A stretch of 64,000 nt of DNA, taken from assembly GCA_963930655.1 (NCBI GenBank), contig OZ005600.1, positions 16,646,501-16,710,500 on the forward strand, written 5' to 3'. Origin of the DNA: Myrica gale. Lineage: Eukaryota; Streptophyta; Magnoliopsida; Fagales; Myricaceae. Positions 22,331 to 34,025 of this stretch are shown here, one piece after another; position 1 is the stretch's first letter, and each line of letters opens with the position of its first letter. A program made the position numbers and the translations under genes. The notes under the pieces were generated by a model that was given only the letters and a program-made list of their open reading frames with translations, was not told where the DNA came from and did no database searches.

Positions 22331-22514
22331 CTGCATATGGAGCAGAAAACCCATGGTAACCATACAAAGCAGAGGTGATAAAAGATGTGTAAAACCTATA
22401 CAACAAGGCACAATTGATGAGTCCACAACGAACTTCTAATCACAAAAAAAGGGAACAAAAGACTTGAATATCTGCAAGCTTAAGAGTTCCTTATAAAGTT
22501 CGGCTTTATTTCTT

Positions 22515-22665
22515 GATTACAAGACAAGGATATTAGGAGGGAATTGAGTTAGAGAAGACTTGAATATCTGCACAGGAAGATTATCATCTGGCTTAAAATG
22601 TTTGGGTGCCTTTGCAAGCTCATTATCTCCGTCAGTCCAACCCAAATTCTTCAGAGAAAATGCTC
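22515..22665 (-). pseudogene. Second captured FYVE-type gene fragment
   Basis: The minus strand encodes NLGWTDGDNELAKAPKHFKP and DDNLPVQIF, the same 'LKNLGW-TD' module as at 20370-20615, with different following residues. It may be another repeat of the same parent gene. It lies next to the NEK exon and the TNP2 relic, so the tract has captured pieces of at least two host genes. Confidence 0.5.
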
Positions 22666-23082
22666 ATTTCTTTGTATTTTTTATTGATTCCCTGTATTAT
22701 TATGTGGGTTGTTGGTGGAGCTTCTATACTGTAGTGCAATAAATCTTGTTGGTCTAACATTGGTGCGTCTATGTTGTGGGTGTTTTGAATATGTTATATT
22801 GATGAAATTTATAAGTGAATAATTGGCCATGTCTAACAAAGTGAAAATAATTGATTGATGGCCATAGTATCCGAATAGGGTTTGTATATATAAGCCTAGC
22901 TAATTTAACAGTTGTTATAGTATAACCCAAAATTATACTAATTTAATGTGTATTTCACTTGATTTTTGTGGTTATGCCACTCTCATTGAATTGTGCAAAT
23001 TGTAACTCAGTTTCATGCAATTACAGTAGCCAATTTTGCATAATATCCTAACCTTATGTAATCCCTTTCTTTTGTGCTTTTT

Positions 23083-24235
23083 TAGAATTGATCGTAGTTA
23101 GATGCATATCATTGATAGATTTAAAGATCTTGAATATGGTATGGGTGTTGGAAAATTTATGAGTATGGCGCGCCAACATGTAGACAATCTCAATAGGGTT
23201 AGATGCCCATGTTGAAAGTGTACAAATCGTTATTACAAGCCTTTGAATGTTGTAGAAGACCACTTATGTCTGAATGAATTTAGTTGAGATTACACAAAGT
23301 GGGTATTCCACAAGGAGTCTAAGATTTTAGGTACAACAGTTGTCCAAGAAAAATCTGATGACGTCGTGGTGAGTGATTACGAAAGTGACAAGATGAAACA
23401 ACTTTTAGAAGAAGTTCGTATGGGTAATTTCAGAGATACGGGGGTGCGAGAAAATTCTACTGACAATGGTGAGGCATGGGGTGAGTGTGACCTTAAAAAG
23501 GTCCAACAACTATGGGAGGATGCTCAGATTCGTCTTTATTCTGGTTGCATGACTTTTTCAAAGTTTTCATTCATTGTGAAATTGCTTCACTTGAAGACAA
23601 TTAATAACTGGAGTTCAAAATCTTTTGACATGTTACTTTTGCTATTGAGGTAGGCCTTTGAGTTGGTTGGGGTAAGGTTGCCCAAAACATTCTATGAGGC
23701 AAAGCAACTTATGTGTCACCTTGGATTTAACTATGTCAATATTGATACATGTAAGAACGATTGTGTGCTTTTTTGGAAGAAGCATGCAAGTCTCCATGAG
23801 TAACCAGTTTGAGGTGATTTCAGGTGGTTGTCTGATTCTGGGAGGTGGAAGAAAATTCCTAACAAGGTCTTATAGTATTTCCCAATGAAGCCGAGACTAC
23901 AAAGATTATTCATGACAAAAATGATAGTGCAGGACATGAGTTGGCACAATGAAAAAAGGGTGGACGATGGGAGTAATCGTCGACACTCCGCTGACGATCA
24001 AGTATGGAAAGAGTTTGACGAGCAACATGCTTGGTTTGCAGAGGATGTTCACAATGTAAGGTTAGGTTTGGCAAGTGATGGGTTCAATCCACTCAAAACT
24101 ATGTGCGTGTCATACTGCATGTGGCCACTATTGGTTGTGCCATACAATATGCTTCAATGGAAAGGCATGAAGGAGCCATACAGTACCATGATGACCTTGC
24201 TAAATCCAGGTCCCAAAGCTCCTGGAAACAATATA
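23083..24235 (+). pseudogene. CACTA TNP2 transposase relic, second element
   Basis: The plus strand reads through the transposase-associated domain (GVGKFMSMARQHVDN, a CPC-KC pair broken by TGA, then VVEDHLCLN and YTKWVFHKE). It continues into Transposase_21: FYEAKQLMCHLGFNYVNIDTCKNDC, with the block KVL-YFPMKPRLQRLFMTKM and WHNEKRVDDG, and then GLASDGFNPLKTM and NPGPKAPGNNI. At least three frameshifts and two stops are required. The sequence is cut at 24235, directly before the central catalytic part, by the copia LTR that starts at 24236. It is on the opposite strand to the captured gene pieces at 20370-22665, which may belong to the same element. Confidence 0.88.
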
Positions 24236-25621
24236 TGTTAGCCCAAGGTTATTCTTTGAACAATCCTTTTGATTTAGATAACAAACTCTATATACTAATT
24301 GTAAAGGACTTCATTTTTTAAATCTTGTCAATCCTCATTTACTAAGAATGATTTTCAAAAGTTTGAAAACATCTATCTTGAAAAGTCTCTTTGTATTCTC
24401 TAAGACCTTTGAATAAGCTAAAAGGTCTACATTGTTCATTGTATGTGTTTAACGAATAATTTGAGTGAAAATGACACCTCCAAGTGGTCAATATGATGAT
24501 TCTTGACGAACTTCCAAGCCTTTGGTAGATCATCGTTACTTTTAGGCGTTTTGAGTGAGAATGACACCTCCAGAGGCAGACGAATAATTTGAGTGAAAAT
24601 GACACCTCCAAGTCTCTCTATATTCTGTAAGACCTTTGAATAAACTTTGGAGTATTTTAGAATACGTGTTTGTCAATCCACAATTCAAACACGAGTATTC
24701 AATTTGTATTTATTCTGTCTTTAGTTTGTTAATCCCTATAATTGTATTAAACACCATGGCATGCACTAAAAGTACGTGTCGACATGTGCCACAGACACCT
24801 GTGAGTCAGTTCCAGACTTGCAGAAAGTGTCGACACATAGGCATATATTTGTCGACACATGTTCCAGAAATCTTATTTTTTAAAGATGACATCAGAGAAC
24901 AGATTTCAAGGTGTTGTGGCACTTAGGGCACCGCTTTAACATCCTAAAAAGGCCCTTGGGGACCACACAAGATTGAAGGCTTTAAATACAACCTTATGAA
25001 GAGAGAAAAAACATCTCTTGCATTATCAATCTTGATCTACTTCCAAAAGAGAGAGAAAAGAGCAAAAGAAGAAACCCACACACATTCCAAGAAAGCTACT
25101 GCTGCCATTGCCATTATTGTAGCATTCACTCTAATCATTGTCTTCTAGCTCTTTATTATGCCTTGTATTTGCACATCTAGCATTGAGAGCGATTGTTTAT
25201 TACTTCTTCCATACAACCTTGAAGAAGATTGCAGTGTGAGATACATATGGGCCTACCTGTGAGGATAGAAGAAATCTCATTGGTTGTGAGATTTGTTGTA
25301 GGAGTTGAAGCGTGAGCTAGGGAAAACGCTTGTAACAATTACTTAGCACTCAAAAGATAAGTTGTGACTGCTATTGGATTATAGTTGAGAAATCTCAAGG
25401 AAGGCAATAGCCTTAGGGGTGGACGTAGACAAGTCTTGGCCGAACCACCTAAAAATCTGTGTTATCTCTCGTCCTTAACTCTCTTACTTTATTGCTATTA
25501 TTTATTGTGCTACAATTCATATTGCTCGAAGTGTTCTTTAGATCTTAGTTTTTATTGAAAAAGTTACATATTTGATTTAAACCCAATTCACCTCCCTCTT
25601 GTGTTGTTATTTAGACTCACA
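24236..25621 (+). repeat. Copia 5' LTR
   Basis: Starts TGTTAGCCCAAGG and ends ttagactcaca. The start agrees with the solo LTR at 47358-48611, whose target copy is exact. TCGA-centred palindromes (GTGTCGACAC) lie at 24774, 24827 and 24850, upstream of a weak TATA (ctttaaataca near 24977). 24485-24552 is an inverted copy of the element's own pol (35521-35588), flanked by three copies of 'gagtgaaaatgacacctcca'. Length is 1386 bp. Confidence 0.88.
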
Positions 25622-25623
25622 AT

Positions 25624-25635
25624 TGGTATCAGAGC
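25624..25635 (+). other. Primer-binding site
   Basis: TGGTATCAGAGC, complementary to the 3' end of plant initiator methionine tRNA, two bases after the LTR. This is where minus-strand cDNA synthesis starts. Confidence 0.95.
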
Positions 25636-25713
25636 TGAAGTTTAATATCCTTAGTAATGAAAACCCTTGTGTGTTCTTCGTTGGCTAAAGGTCAATACAC
25701 AAACTGATCTCCC

Positions 25714-26789
25714 TTGTTTAATGGATCTTGCTACAACTACTGGAAATCAAGGATGGAGATTTATATCCAAGCTGTGGATTATGAACTTTGGGGAGATTTC
25801 TCTAACGATCCAAAATTTCCTAGAGACAAGACAGGTAAGTTGAAAGAAGAAAATGATTGGAATTATGCTGATCTCAAACTCATGTCTTTAAATGCTAAAG
25901 CTATAAATGTTTTATATTGTGCCCTTGATGCAAATGAAATTAACCGTGTTTCTAGTTGTGACACTGCTCAAGAAATATGGAAAAAATTACTTATTTCCCA
26001 TGAGGGTACGAATCAATTGAAGGATATTAAGATCAGCATTCTAGTGCATAGTTATGAGCTATTTAAAATGACAACTGATGAATCAGTTGCTTCTTTGTTT
26101 ACTCGCTTTACTGATATCATAAATGAGCTTAAATCTCTGGGAAAGGAATATTCTAACGTTGAAATGGTGAGAAAGGTTCTCAGGTGTCTTCCTAAAGCTT
26201 GGGAATCGAAAGTCACTGCTATCCAAGAAGCAAAAGATTTGACTAATTTATCTCTAGATGAGCTCATGGGATCTCTCTTGACGCATGAGATGAACCAAAT
26301 GAGAGGAGATAAATATGAAGTAAAAGGCAAAAAGGCATTGCATTGAAAGCTTCATACTCCAACAATGATGAATCATTAGAGGACGATGAAGAAATGAACA
26401 TGTTCACAAAGAAGTTCACGAAGTTGTTTCATAATAAACAAGGTGACAAGAGATATCTAATGAAGTCCAACTTCAAGGGAGATAGTTGCAAAAAAAATGA
26501 CACCATTTGCTTTGGCTGCAAAAAGCGGGAACATATCAAGTCTGAATGTCCTAACATTGAACTATACAAGAAGTCAAGAGACCTCAAAGACAAGAAGAAA
26601 GCCCTTATGGCTGCATGGGGAGAATCCGATGAAAGTGAGAGCGAAAGTGAGAGCGAAATTGAGGAAGAGAAAGTTGCAAACCTTTACTTGATTGCAAGGA
26701 AAATGAGGATGAGGTACAATCTTCACATGTTCAATGCTTTTCTTTTGATGTGTTACAAGAGGCTTTTGATGAATAATACCTTGAACTAA
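25714..26789 (+). pseudogene. Copia gag
   Basis: The first open part (25714-26346) is the copia gag capsid-like domain: YWKSRMEIYIQAVDYELW, then LKLMSLNAKAINVLYCALD and SLFTRFTDIINELKSLG. This is the UBN2/Retrotran_gag_2 type. A frameshift near 26343 leads to the second part (26343-26789), which has the zinc knuckle CFGCKKREHIKSEC (C-x2-C-x4-H-x4-C) and an acidic Ser/Glu repeat after it. The usual ATG may lie shortly before 25714, where a first exon-like 'SLFNG' occurs. It would package the element RNA in virus-like particles. Confidence 0.85.
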
Positions 26790-27733
26790 AAAGAATCTTT
26801 TCAAAATATTGTTCTCTCAAAAAAAATTTGAAAGTATTACAAAAGAGAATAATACTTTGAAGAGTCAAGTTATATCTCTTAGAGAAGATTTTGCAAGGAT
26901 TACAAAAGAAAATGAGAAATCTTTGCAAAGTGAGTCAACTATTTTAATTGTTGAAAATGACACTTTGAAAAAGAAAATTGACTATCTTGCAATATTCACT
27001 CAAGGAAAGAAAAACCTTCACATTATTCTTTGTTCTCAAAGGTGCTGCTTCAACAAAAGTGACATTGGATATGATTCTTTTAATGATAAAAAAATATGAT
27101 TCTTATACGATCACAAAATTCTCTCCATCATTTACTTTGTGTAACTTTTGTGGTAAATCTAGACATATTTCACACACTTGTCCAACTAGAAAGAAATCTT
27201 CTAGTGACATTAAATTTGTTTGGATTCGTAAGAACAAGGTGAAGGAAACTATTCCTAACACCAAAAGACCAAAAAATATTTGGGTACCAAAAATGATGAA
27301 GTGATTATTTTTTGTTGGAGTTCTCGAAGACAATCAAAGTTTTTTGTGCAACTTGTCCAAAGACAAACAAACTAGAACCTCTTTTAAACCCAAAAATATT
27401 GTGTCCACTTCTAGGCCACTTCAATTTCTGCACATGGACTTGGTTGGTCCAACTCGAACTTCAAGTTTGGGTGGCAAACACTATAACTTTGTTGTTAATG
27501 ATGATTACAGTAGATTCACATGAGTTCTATTCCTAACTCATAAGGATGTGGTCTTTGATGCATTTGGAAACTGAGCAAGAGGATTCAAAATGAAAAAAGG
27601 TTTTGCTATTACTAGCTTAAGGAGTGATGATGGAAAAGAATTTGAAAATTTCACCTTTGCAAAAGAGTGTTGTTGAGAGAAAGAATAAGACTCTTGAAGA
27701 AATGACAAGGACCATGCTTTGTGAAAAAATTTG
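26790..27733 (+). pseudogene. Copia pol, protease/GAG-pre-integrase and integrase N-part
   Basis: Open pieces at 26809-27099 and 26978-27304 contain a helical charged segment and a second knuckle-like motif CNFCGKSRHISHTC. From about 27350 the integrase core appears in broken frames (a stretch equivalent to 'LQFLHMDLVGPTR', then 'GGKHYNFVVNDDYSRFT' and 'SDDGKEFEN'). The first two catalytic acidic residues can be seen, but several stops interrupt. At 27733 the gypsy element splits the gene; it continues at 35102. Confidence 0.75.
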
Positions 27734-28307
27734 TGATGCATGAGCATCACTTGCATCTTGGGGTAGGTACCTCAAGATAAATTAAAATTGAATTTTGGAA
27801 CGCTTTATGAAGCGTTATCAGGCATACAATACACCGTTAGAAATCTCTACGTCTCTAGTTTCACATGCACTTGACCTCGTATCATTTGAAGATTCCTAGC
27901 GAAACTTATGGCATTTTTACTACTGGACGTCGGGATAGACAACAGACAGCGAATTTTAAAGTGCATTTAATTTCTTTTGTGTTGAAATTGTCAAGAATTT
28001 ATTATTCTGATTTTTCTAGCTTGACCATGATGTAATGAACTGTATATTTGAGTGATTATCCAAAATAAAGAGGAAGAACTTTTGAATTTAGAAATATAAT
28101 TCTTGCAAGTGTATCTCTTGCTTTGGAGTTGAGTGACATCCTCCTTCCAATCAAGCGTGTGGCTTGGTTGCGTCGAGTGGCATCCCCGATTAGTAGTATT
28201 GAGTGGCTTCCACTATCCCTAGTTGAGTGGCATACCAGGACTGCCCTCTTCCCTTAGCTCAATCTCTTTCGAATTTTGCTAAGCCTTGCGGACTCCGGTC
28301 TGCATCA
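27734..28307 (+). repeat. Gypsy 5' LTR
   Basis: 574 bp, TGATGCATGAGC to GGTCTGCATCA. The 3' LTR (34547-35096, 550 bp) aligns over its whole length, with small indels and scattered substitutions. The divergence means the insertion is not very recent. Confidence 0.93.
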
Positions 28308-28310
28308 AAT

Positions 28311-28322
28311 TGGTATCAGAGT
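28311..28322 (+). other. Gypsy primer-binding site
   Basis: TGGTATCAGAGT, three bases after the LTR, complementary to initiator methionine tRNA. Confidence 0.9.
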
Positions 28323-28410
28323 AAGTTTTTCTACTGTGGTGATTGGGTTTCTTTTATGTTCTTTAGAATTTAGAGATTTCTATCTTCTTTGTATCTCCTG
28401 GCGTTTCACA

Positions 28411-29424
28411 ATGCCTCCACGAAGTAAAATAAATACAGAGCATGATGATGTACAAGCTGAACTTGCGGCATTACAGGAATCAAATCAAACACTTCCAAAC
28501 ATGGTGAATGAACTTCTCCAGCGTCTTCAAACTTTACCCACTTGAAGCCATAGGAGTCGGTAAAGTACATGCAATGTCTTCTTCGATGATAACAATAATC
28601 GAGATGACCATTCATCTTCTTTTAGTTCTTTTGTTGAACCATGGTCTATGGAACGTTTGTCTCCTCCTTTAGAAAACAATGATCGAAGCATCCAAGTTCA
28701 TGTGCAAGACTTTGATGGGAAGCTTGATGCAGATGTGTATTGTGATTGGATGGCATCTTTAGAAGCTTTCTTTGAATGGAAAAATCTATCAAATGAAAGA
28801 AAGGTGCACTTCGTTGCTACAAAGTTGAAGGGTCATGCTTTAATATGTTAGCAGCAATATCAGCGAAGTAGAGATCGCAGAGGAATTCCAAAAATCAATA
28901 TATGGGCTGAGATGAAGGTGAAGCTTGATGAGAAGTTTCTGCCTTTAGATTATTCTCAAACTCTCTACCAAAAGTTCCATCAATTACATCAACGAATGGA
29001 GCAATCTGTTGGTGATTATACAGAGCAATTTTACAAGCTTATGAGCCGTGTGAATTTGCAAAAATCCAATGATCAATTGGTGGCAAGATATATGAGTGGG
29101 CTGAAGTATAATCTCAAGGGTGAGCTTATGATGCATTCATTTCATTCTCTGGAGGAAGCATACCAGAAGGCGCTAAAGGCCGAGGAATAAATGAAATGGA
29201 GTTCATACCGAAAACCTGAAAGTTCGAAGGTGGTGAAGGAGAAAGAAAGAAAGCCAGCTCAACAACATGGTTGGGTGAGTAAGGATAGTGGAAAATCTTA
29301 TTCATTTTCCAATAGATATTTCAGATGTAATGAAGTTGGGCATATATCCTATGAATGTCCAAAGAAGAAAGCTGAATTGCAATTTTTTGGAAGAAGGAGA
29401 TGTGGATCAAGAACCAATCTATGA
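28411..29424 (+). pseudogene. Gypsy gag
   Basis: Starts at ATG 28411 (MPPRSKINTEHDDV). The retrotransposon gag domain shows VYCDWMASLEAFFEWKNL, KVHFVATKLKGHA, then LDEKFLPLDYSQTLYQKFHQ and VARYMSGLKYNLKGEL. It ends with the knuckle FRCNEVGHISYECP (the first cysteine is lost, F-R-C for the usual C-F-x-C). Stops interrupt it at about 28543, 28849 and 29188, with a gap between 28543 and 28648. It would form the particle shell. It is followed by an insertion at 29587 before protease. Confidence 0.88.
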
Positions 29425-29586
29425 TGAAGAAGCTGAGGATGATAACACATAATATTGTGAAGGTGATTGTGATGCAGAAAGCCTTGTAATCCAACGATTT
29501 ATGAATGTTCAAGAAGATGATAGATGGTTGAGGCATAATATCTGCAGAATTTGTCAAATTATAATCAAGGGAAGTTCCAAGGTCAT

Positions 29587-31300
29587 TGTCACGCCCCGAA
29601 CGCCATCCCGTAGGGACCGTGACAGCCGCGAGCAATCCCCAGAAAAGCTCCAGCGCTTATACATGCATACTTACAGCGGAAAAATACAGAATCACGAGAG
29701 AAGCGAGCCAACTCAAAACATGATTAAGGTTCTCAATAAACTTGCATCTTAATATATACATAACATGTTTAACACTTAAACAAGTGACGGATCTCATCGA
29801 TCAAGTCACAACAACAAAACATAGAAATAATATTTCTTCTAAGTCAGGTAGTCCTCCTGACTTCCTTCACCTGAGGCATCTGGAATAACACAAATGATTT
29901 GATTTTTTTATTTTTGAAAAGGAAAATAACTAATATAAATTAAAATTGAACTACAAAAGATACCTAAACTAGAGTCTAAGCAAAATGCAAGAATCACGAT
30001 TATCAAACTACTACAGAGACTTGAAGAGGTAAATTATCAAACACCTAAGATGTGGTTTCCTTAGCGTTGATTCTCTATTAACTCGATTTTTCCAATTGAT
30101 TAATTCAGTTGCCTAGATATTCAAATCTACAACAACTGGCAAATAAATCCATTCAACCTCAATCAAATTAATTTTAGATAAATTCGTGGCAAGAGAAGAT
30201 ATTAATAAACTTGAAATAGCTAATTGAAGCCTTGTATACATTCGGATTATATGTGTCAAACGTCGACATAAAATCCAAAGCAAGAGAATCAATCACTGCC
30301 AAAATCATCTATCCCAAAAAACCAACGAAATTGCAGTTGAAATAGTAATAACCTCCATTGATATGGTTATGAATCAATGCCAAGTACTACCCACATCTCA
30401 GATGAAAGAGATTTAGCTACACATTCTCATAAGAAATGACATAAGAAATGAAATAAATCTCATCATCTAACAAAATAAAGGATGAAGTAACTCAACAGAG
30501 AACAAAAATAAATCTAACGTAATAGAAATAAAAAAAGGGAAATGCGAAATGCGAAAAGAAAACCACAAATGGAATGCGAATAGAAAGCTAACACAACAGA
30601 GACATATTCTAACATAGAAATGAAAGGAAATGAAGAACTATCAAAACAAAAAGGGCTACTGGTTCCAATGAAAAAGCTAAAGGAAATGAAGAAAAGCATA
30701 CATAAAGTAAAAGAACTACAATCTCTCACGTAAAGGCAAGAAAACCAAATGAAGACGAAGACAAAACATCTAACCGCCCAGAATAAAGAAGAGATAACAA
30801 AAACCAAAGGAAAAAAAACTTGCTAAAGTCGAATGAATCTCCAGAAAAAAAGAAAGTTCCTCCCCAAAAGAGAAAAGTTTCTCTCCAAAAGAGAAAAGTT
30901 TCTCTCGGTGAAAAAACCGTAGCAGCCAGCCTGAATGCCGCTCCCCCCTTCGCCAACGAATACCCTTTCCATCGAGAGCCTTCTAGACTCTTCCGTGTTT
31001 TTGGTTTCCCTCTTTGCCCTCAAATTTCCAGATCTTTTCATTTAAGATGTGCTCAAATTTTAGGACAAAAATGTCCTCCTGCAATATTAAATTAATGTGA
31101 GTAAATGGGCCACAAAAGTCTTGATAATTGTAAATTTCTAAAATAGACCAAGATAAATAATGAGTTAATTTATTTTTTTAAACCCAAAATGCAACTTACA
31201 TAAATCACAAGCACTTTCATAATTTTCTTGAAAACTATGGCACTTACACAAAATAATTTGTCACATCTAGGCAATATAGCATCTTATTTAACCCATTTTA
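29587..31300 (-). mobile_element. Insertion related to the TGTCACGCCCCG family
   Basis: The left end begins TGTCACGCCCCGAACGCC. For about 300 bp it matches the start of element C (51126 and 54568 onward; for example 'tacagcggaa' and 'gacttccttcacctga'), so it belongs to the same family in minus orientation. The rest (30000-31300) is A-rich, with a gene-poor stretch holding a tandem 'ctccaaaagagaaaagttt' near 30860-30905. No matching right terminus (GGGTCTCACA) or duplicated target was found, so the right border is only where gypsy protease sequence resumes (about 31305). Confidence 0.6.
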
Positions 31301-31304
31301 TTGC

Positions 31305-32680
31305 TTAATCATTTTCCCATGGAAAGAAGTGCATCATGATGATTGACTCGGGAAGTTGTGAAAATATGGTGTTAAAGGTGATGGTAGAAAAGCTGAAACT
31401 TTCATGTGGGCATCATCCAAAGCCTTACAAAGTTTCCTAGTTCAAAAAGGGTGGAAAATCATGGTGACACGAAGGATAAAGTAAAGTTTTCCATTGGCAA
31501 GTACGAAGATGAGATTTATTGTGATGTGCTGCCCATGGATGCTTGTCATTTGCTTCTTGGCAGACCTTTACAATTTCATCAGAGTGCTTACCATGATGGG
31601 AGAAGTAATACTTGCACCATTATCCACAATGGTGTGAAGTATGTCCTGTCTCCTATGAAGGATGTTCCATCAAGCGTGTCTTCTTCAAATCAAATTAGTT
31701 TATTATCTTACAAAGAGTTCGAAGAATCCTACAAAGAAGATGACATTATTTATGCTCTTGTTGCTGCGGATAGAAGTGAAGAAGTTGCAAAGGAGGTTCC
31801 AAATGAAGTTCAAAACTTGCTGGACAGATTCAAAGGTCTTGCTCCTGATGAGCTTCCTAGTGGTTTACCACCACTTCGAAATATTCAGCACCAAATTGAT
31901 TTCACTCCAGATGCTATTCTTCCTAACTTGCCTCATTATAGAATGCCTCCTATTGAACATGTTGAATTACAAAGACAAGTAGTTGACTTATTGAAAACGG
32001 GTCCGATTAGAGAATTCCTTAGTCCCTGTCATGTTCCAGCTCTTTTAACTCCTAAGAAAGATGGGACATTGAGAATGTGTGTTGATAGTAGAGCTATTAA
32101 CAATATTACAATCAAGTATTGGTTTTCTATTACTAGACTTGACGATATGCTTGGTGAACTTGCTGATGCTAAAGTATTCTCTAAGATTGATTTGCGGAGT
32201 GGTTATTACCAAATCAAAATTAGAGAAGGTGATGAGTGGAAGACAGCTTTTAAAACTAAGAATGATTTGTATGAGTGGCTGGTTATGCCATTTGGATTGT
32301 CCAATGCCCCAAGCACTTTCATTAGACTTATGACTCAAGTATTGAAGATCTTCGTGAGAAAGTATATTGTGGTGTATTTTGATGATATCTTAATTTACAG
32401 CAAAGATAGAGTGCAACACTTGGAACATCTCTCCAATGTTTTCAAAGTACTCCGTGAAAATCAGCTCTATGTGAACCTTAAGAAGTGCTCTTTCATGACT
32501 GATCAAGTCATATTTCTAGGCTATGTTGTGAGTGCAAGTGGCATGAAGATGGATGATGAGAAAGTAAAGGCTATTCTTGATTGGCCTACACCTAGAAGCC
32601 TAACCGATGTAAGAAGTTTTCATGGTTTGGCCTAATTCTACAGAAGATTTATTTAACATTTCAGCACCATTGTTGCTCCT
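31305..32680 (+). pseudogene. Gypsy protease and reverse transcriptase
   Basis: Protease motif MMIDSGSCENMV (the D-S/T-G type) sits near 31336, then a 1-nt shift, then 409 open codons (31406-32635) ending [12 protein letters not shown] motifs: [58 protein letters not shown], and the catalytic box [12 protein letters not shown] with two aspartates. This is the Ty3/gypsy arrangement PR-RT-RH-IN. A TAG follows FHGLA (32633). The RT part is long and well preserved. Confidence 0.93.
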
Positions 32681-33097
32681 ATGATGGATGTTATAAAGAA
32701 GAAGGAATTTCAGTGGACTAATGAGGCTGAAAGTAGTTTTCAAGAGTTGAAGTCTAAACTTGTTAAAGCACGAATTCCAACCCTTCCAGGAGCTGTTCTT
32801 TTGCAAGGAGGAAAATCTATTGCTTATTTCAGTGAGAAACTCAATGATGCAAACCTGAAATATTCAACCTATGATAAGGAGTTATATGCAATTGTACAAG
32901 CTTTACGACATTGGGAACATTATCTCATTGGTGTGGAGTTTGTTCTATTTTCAGACCATGAAGCTTTGAGATTCTTGAAGAGACAAAAGAAGCTAAATTC
33001 TCGTCATGCTAGTTGGGTTTCATACCTTGAGAAGTTCTCTTTTGTTCTACAACACAAAGCTGAATCATCAAACAAAGTTGCAGATGCTTTGAGTTGA
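32681..33097 (+). pseudogene. Gypsy RNase H
   Basis: The region EFQWTNEAESSFQELKSKL leads into RNase H: GAVLLQGGKSIAYFSEKLND, then STYDKELYAIVQALRHWEHY and SNKVADALS. The stretch between PTLPG and AVLLQGG is shorter than usual; the first catalytic segment (the 'FEVECDAS' region) is deleted, so it could not be active. A TGA ends it at 33097. It follows RT with one stop and a short gap. Confidence 0.85.
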
Positions 33098-33106
33098 CGA
33101 CATAAC

Positions 33107-33996
33107 TTGTTGACAACTCTATCTTATGAAATCACCGGTTTTGATCTCTTACCAAGATATTATGTTTCAGATCCTTTCTTTTCAAAAGTATTGCAGGATT
33201 TGAATGATGAGAAGATAAAAGGTTATTTGCTGATCAATGGCTATTTGTTCAAAGGCAACCAACTTTGTTTGCCGGAGAGTTCTTTGAGATTATTTGTCAT
33301 TGAAGAATTGCATGCTGGAAGACTTGGTTGACTTTTTGGAAGAGACAAAACTGAAGCTCTTGTGAAGTTGTGCTACTTTTGGCCAACGTTGAAGCGTGAT
33401 GTTGCTCGATTTGTGCAAAACTGTCTAGTATGTCAAAAGGCCAAAGGAGGAGTTCAAAACGCTGGTTATTATCAACCCTTACCAATCCCTAATGCTCCTT
33501 GGGAAGACTTATCAATAGATTTTGTTCTTGGTTTTCCTAGAACACAACACGGGTTTGATTGCATATTTATGATAGTAGATGGTTTCTCCAAGATGGCTCA
33601 CTTTATCCCATGTAAGAATTCTACTGATGCATCTCATATAGCTGTCTTATTTTTTAAAGAATTTGTTTGTCTTCTGATTATGATGTGAAGTTTGTTAGTC
33701 ACTTTTGGAGGACACAATGGAAACTTTTGGGAACTCGTTTGCAATTCTCTAGTGCTTACCATCCTCAAACTGATGGACAAACAGAAGTGGTGAATAGATC
33801 TCTTGGAAATTTGCTGAGAAGTTTAGTGGGAGAGCATCCAAGGAAGTGGGACTTTGTCATTCCTCAGGCTGAATTTGCTTACAATAGTTCAACCAATAGA
33901 TCAACCAAGAAGTCTCCATTTGAAGTTGTTTATGGCAACAATCCAAGTCATATTCTTGATCTCCTGCCACAGCCTAAGAGTTTGCTGAGCACATAA
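33107..33996 (+). pseudogene. Gypsy integrase
   Basis: The zinc-binding N-domain ends [25 protein letters not shown]. The core includes [20 protein letters not shown] (first D), a break at about 33680 where residues of the 'LHGxPxSIVSDRD' segment are missing, then [12 protein letters not shown] (second D; R to Y change) and YHPQTDGQTEVVNRSL (the E). It would integrate cDNA into host DNA. It has at least two frame breaks and is inactive. Confidence 0.88.
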
Positions 33997-34025
33997 AAGA
34001 AGTTCATGAACAAGTTCGACATCAA

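Noticed and set aside
29587..31300. Calling this a complete copy of the A/B/C family
   Set aside because: Only the first 300 bp clearly match. Neither the right terminus nor a target copy was found.
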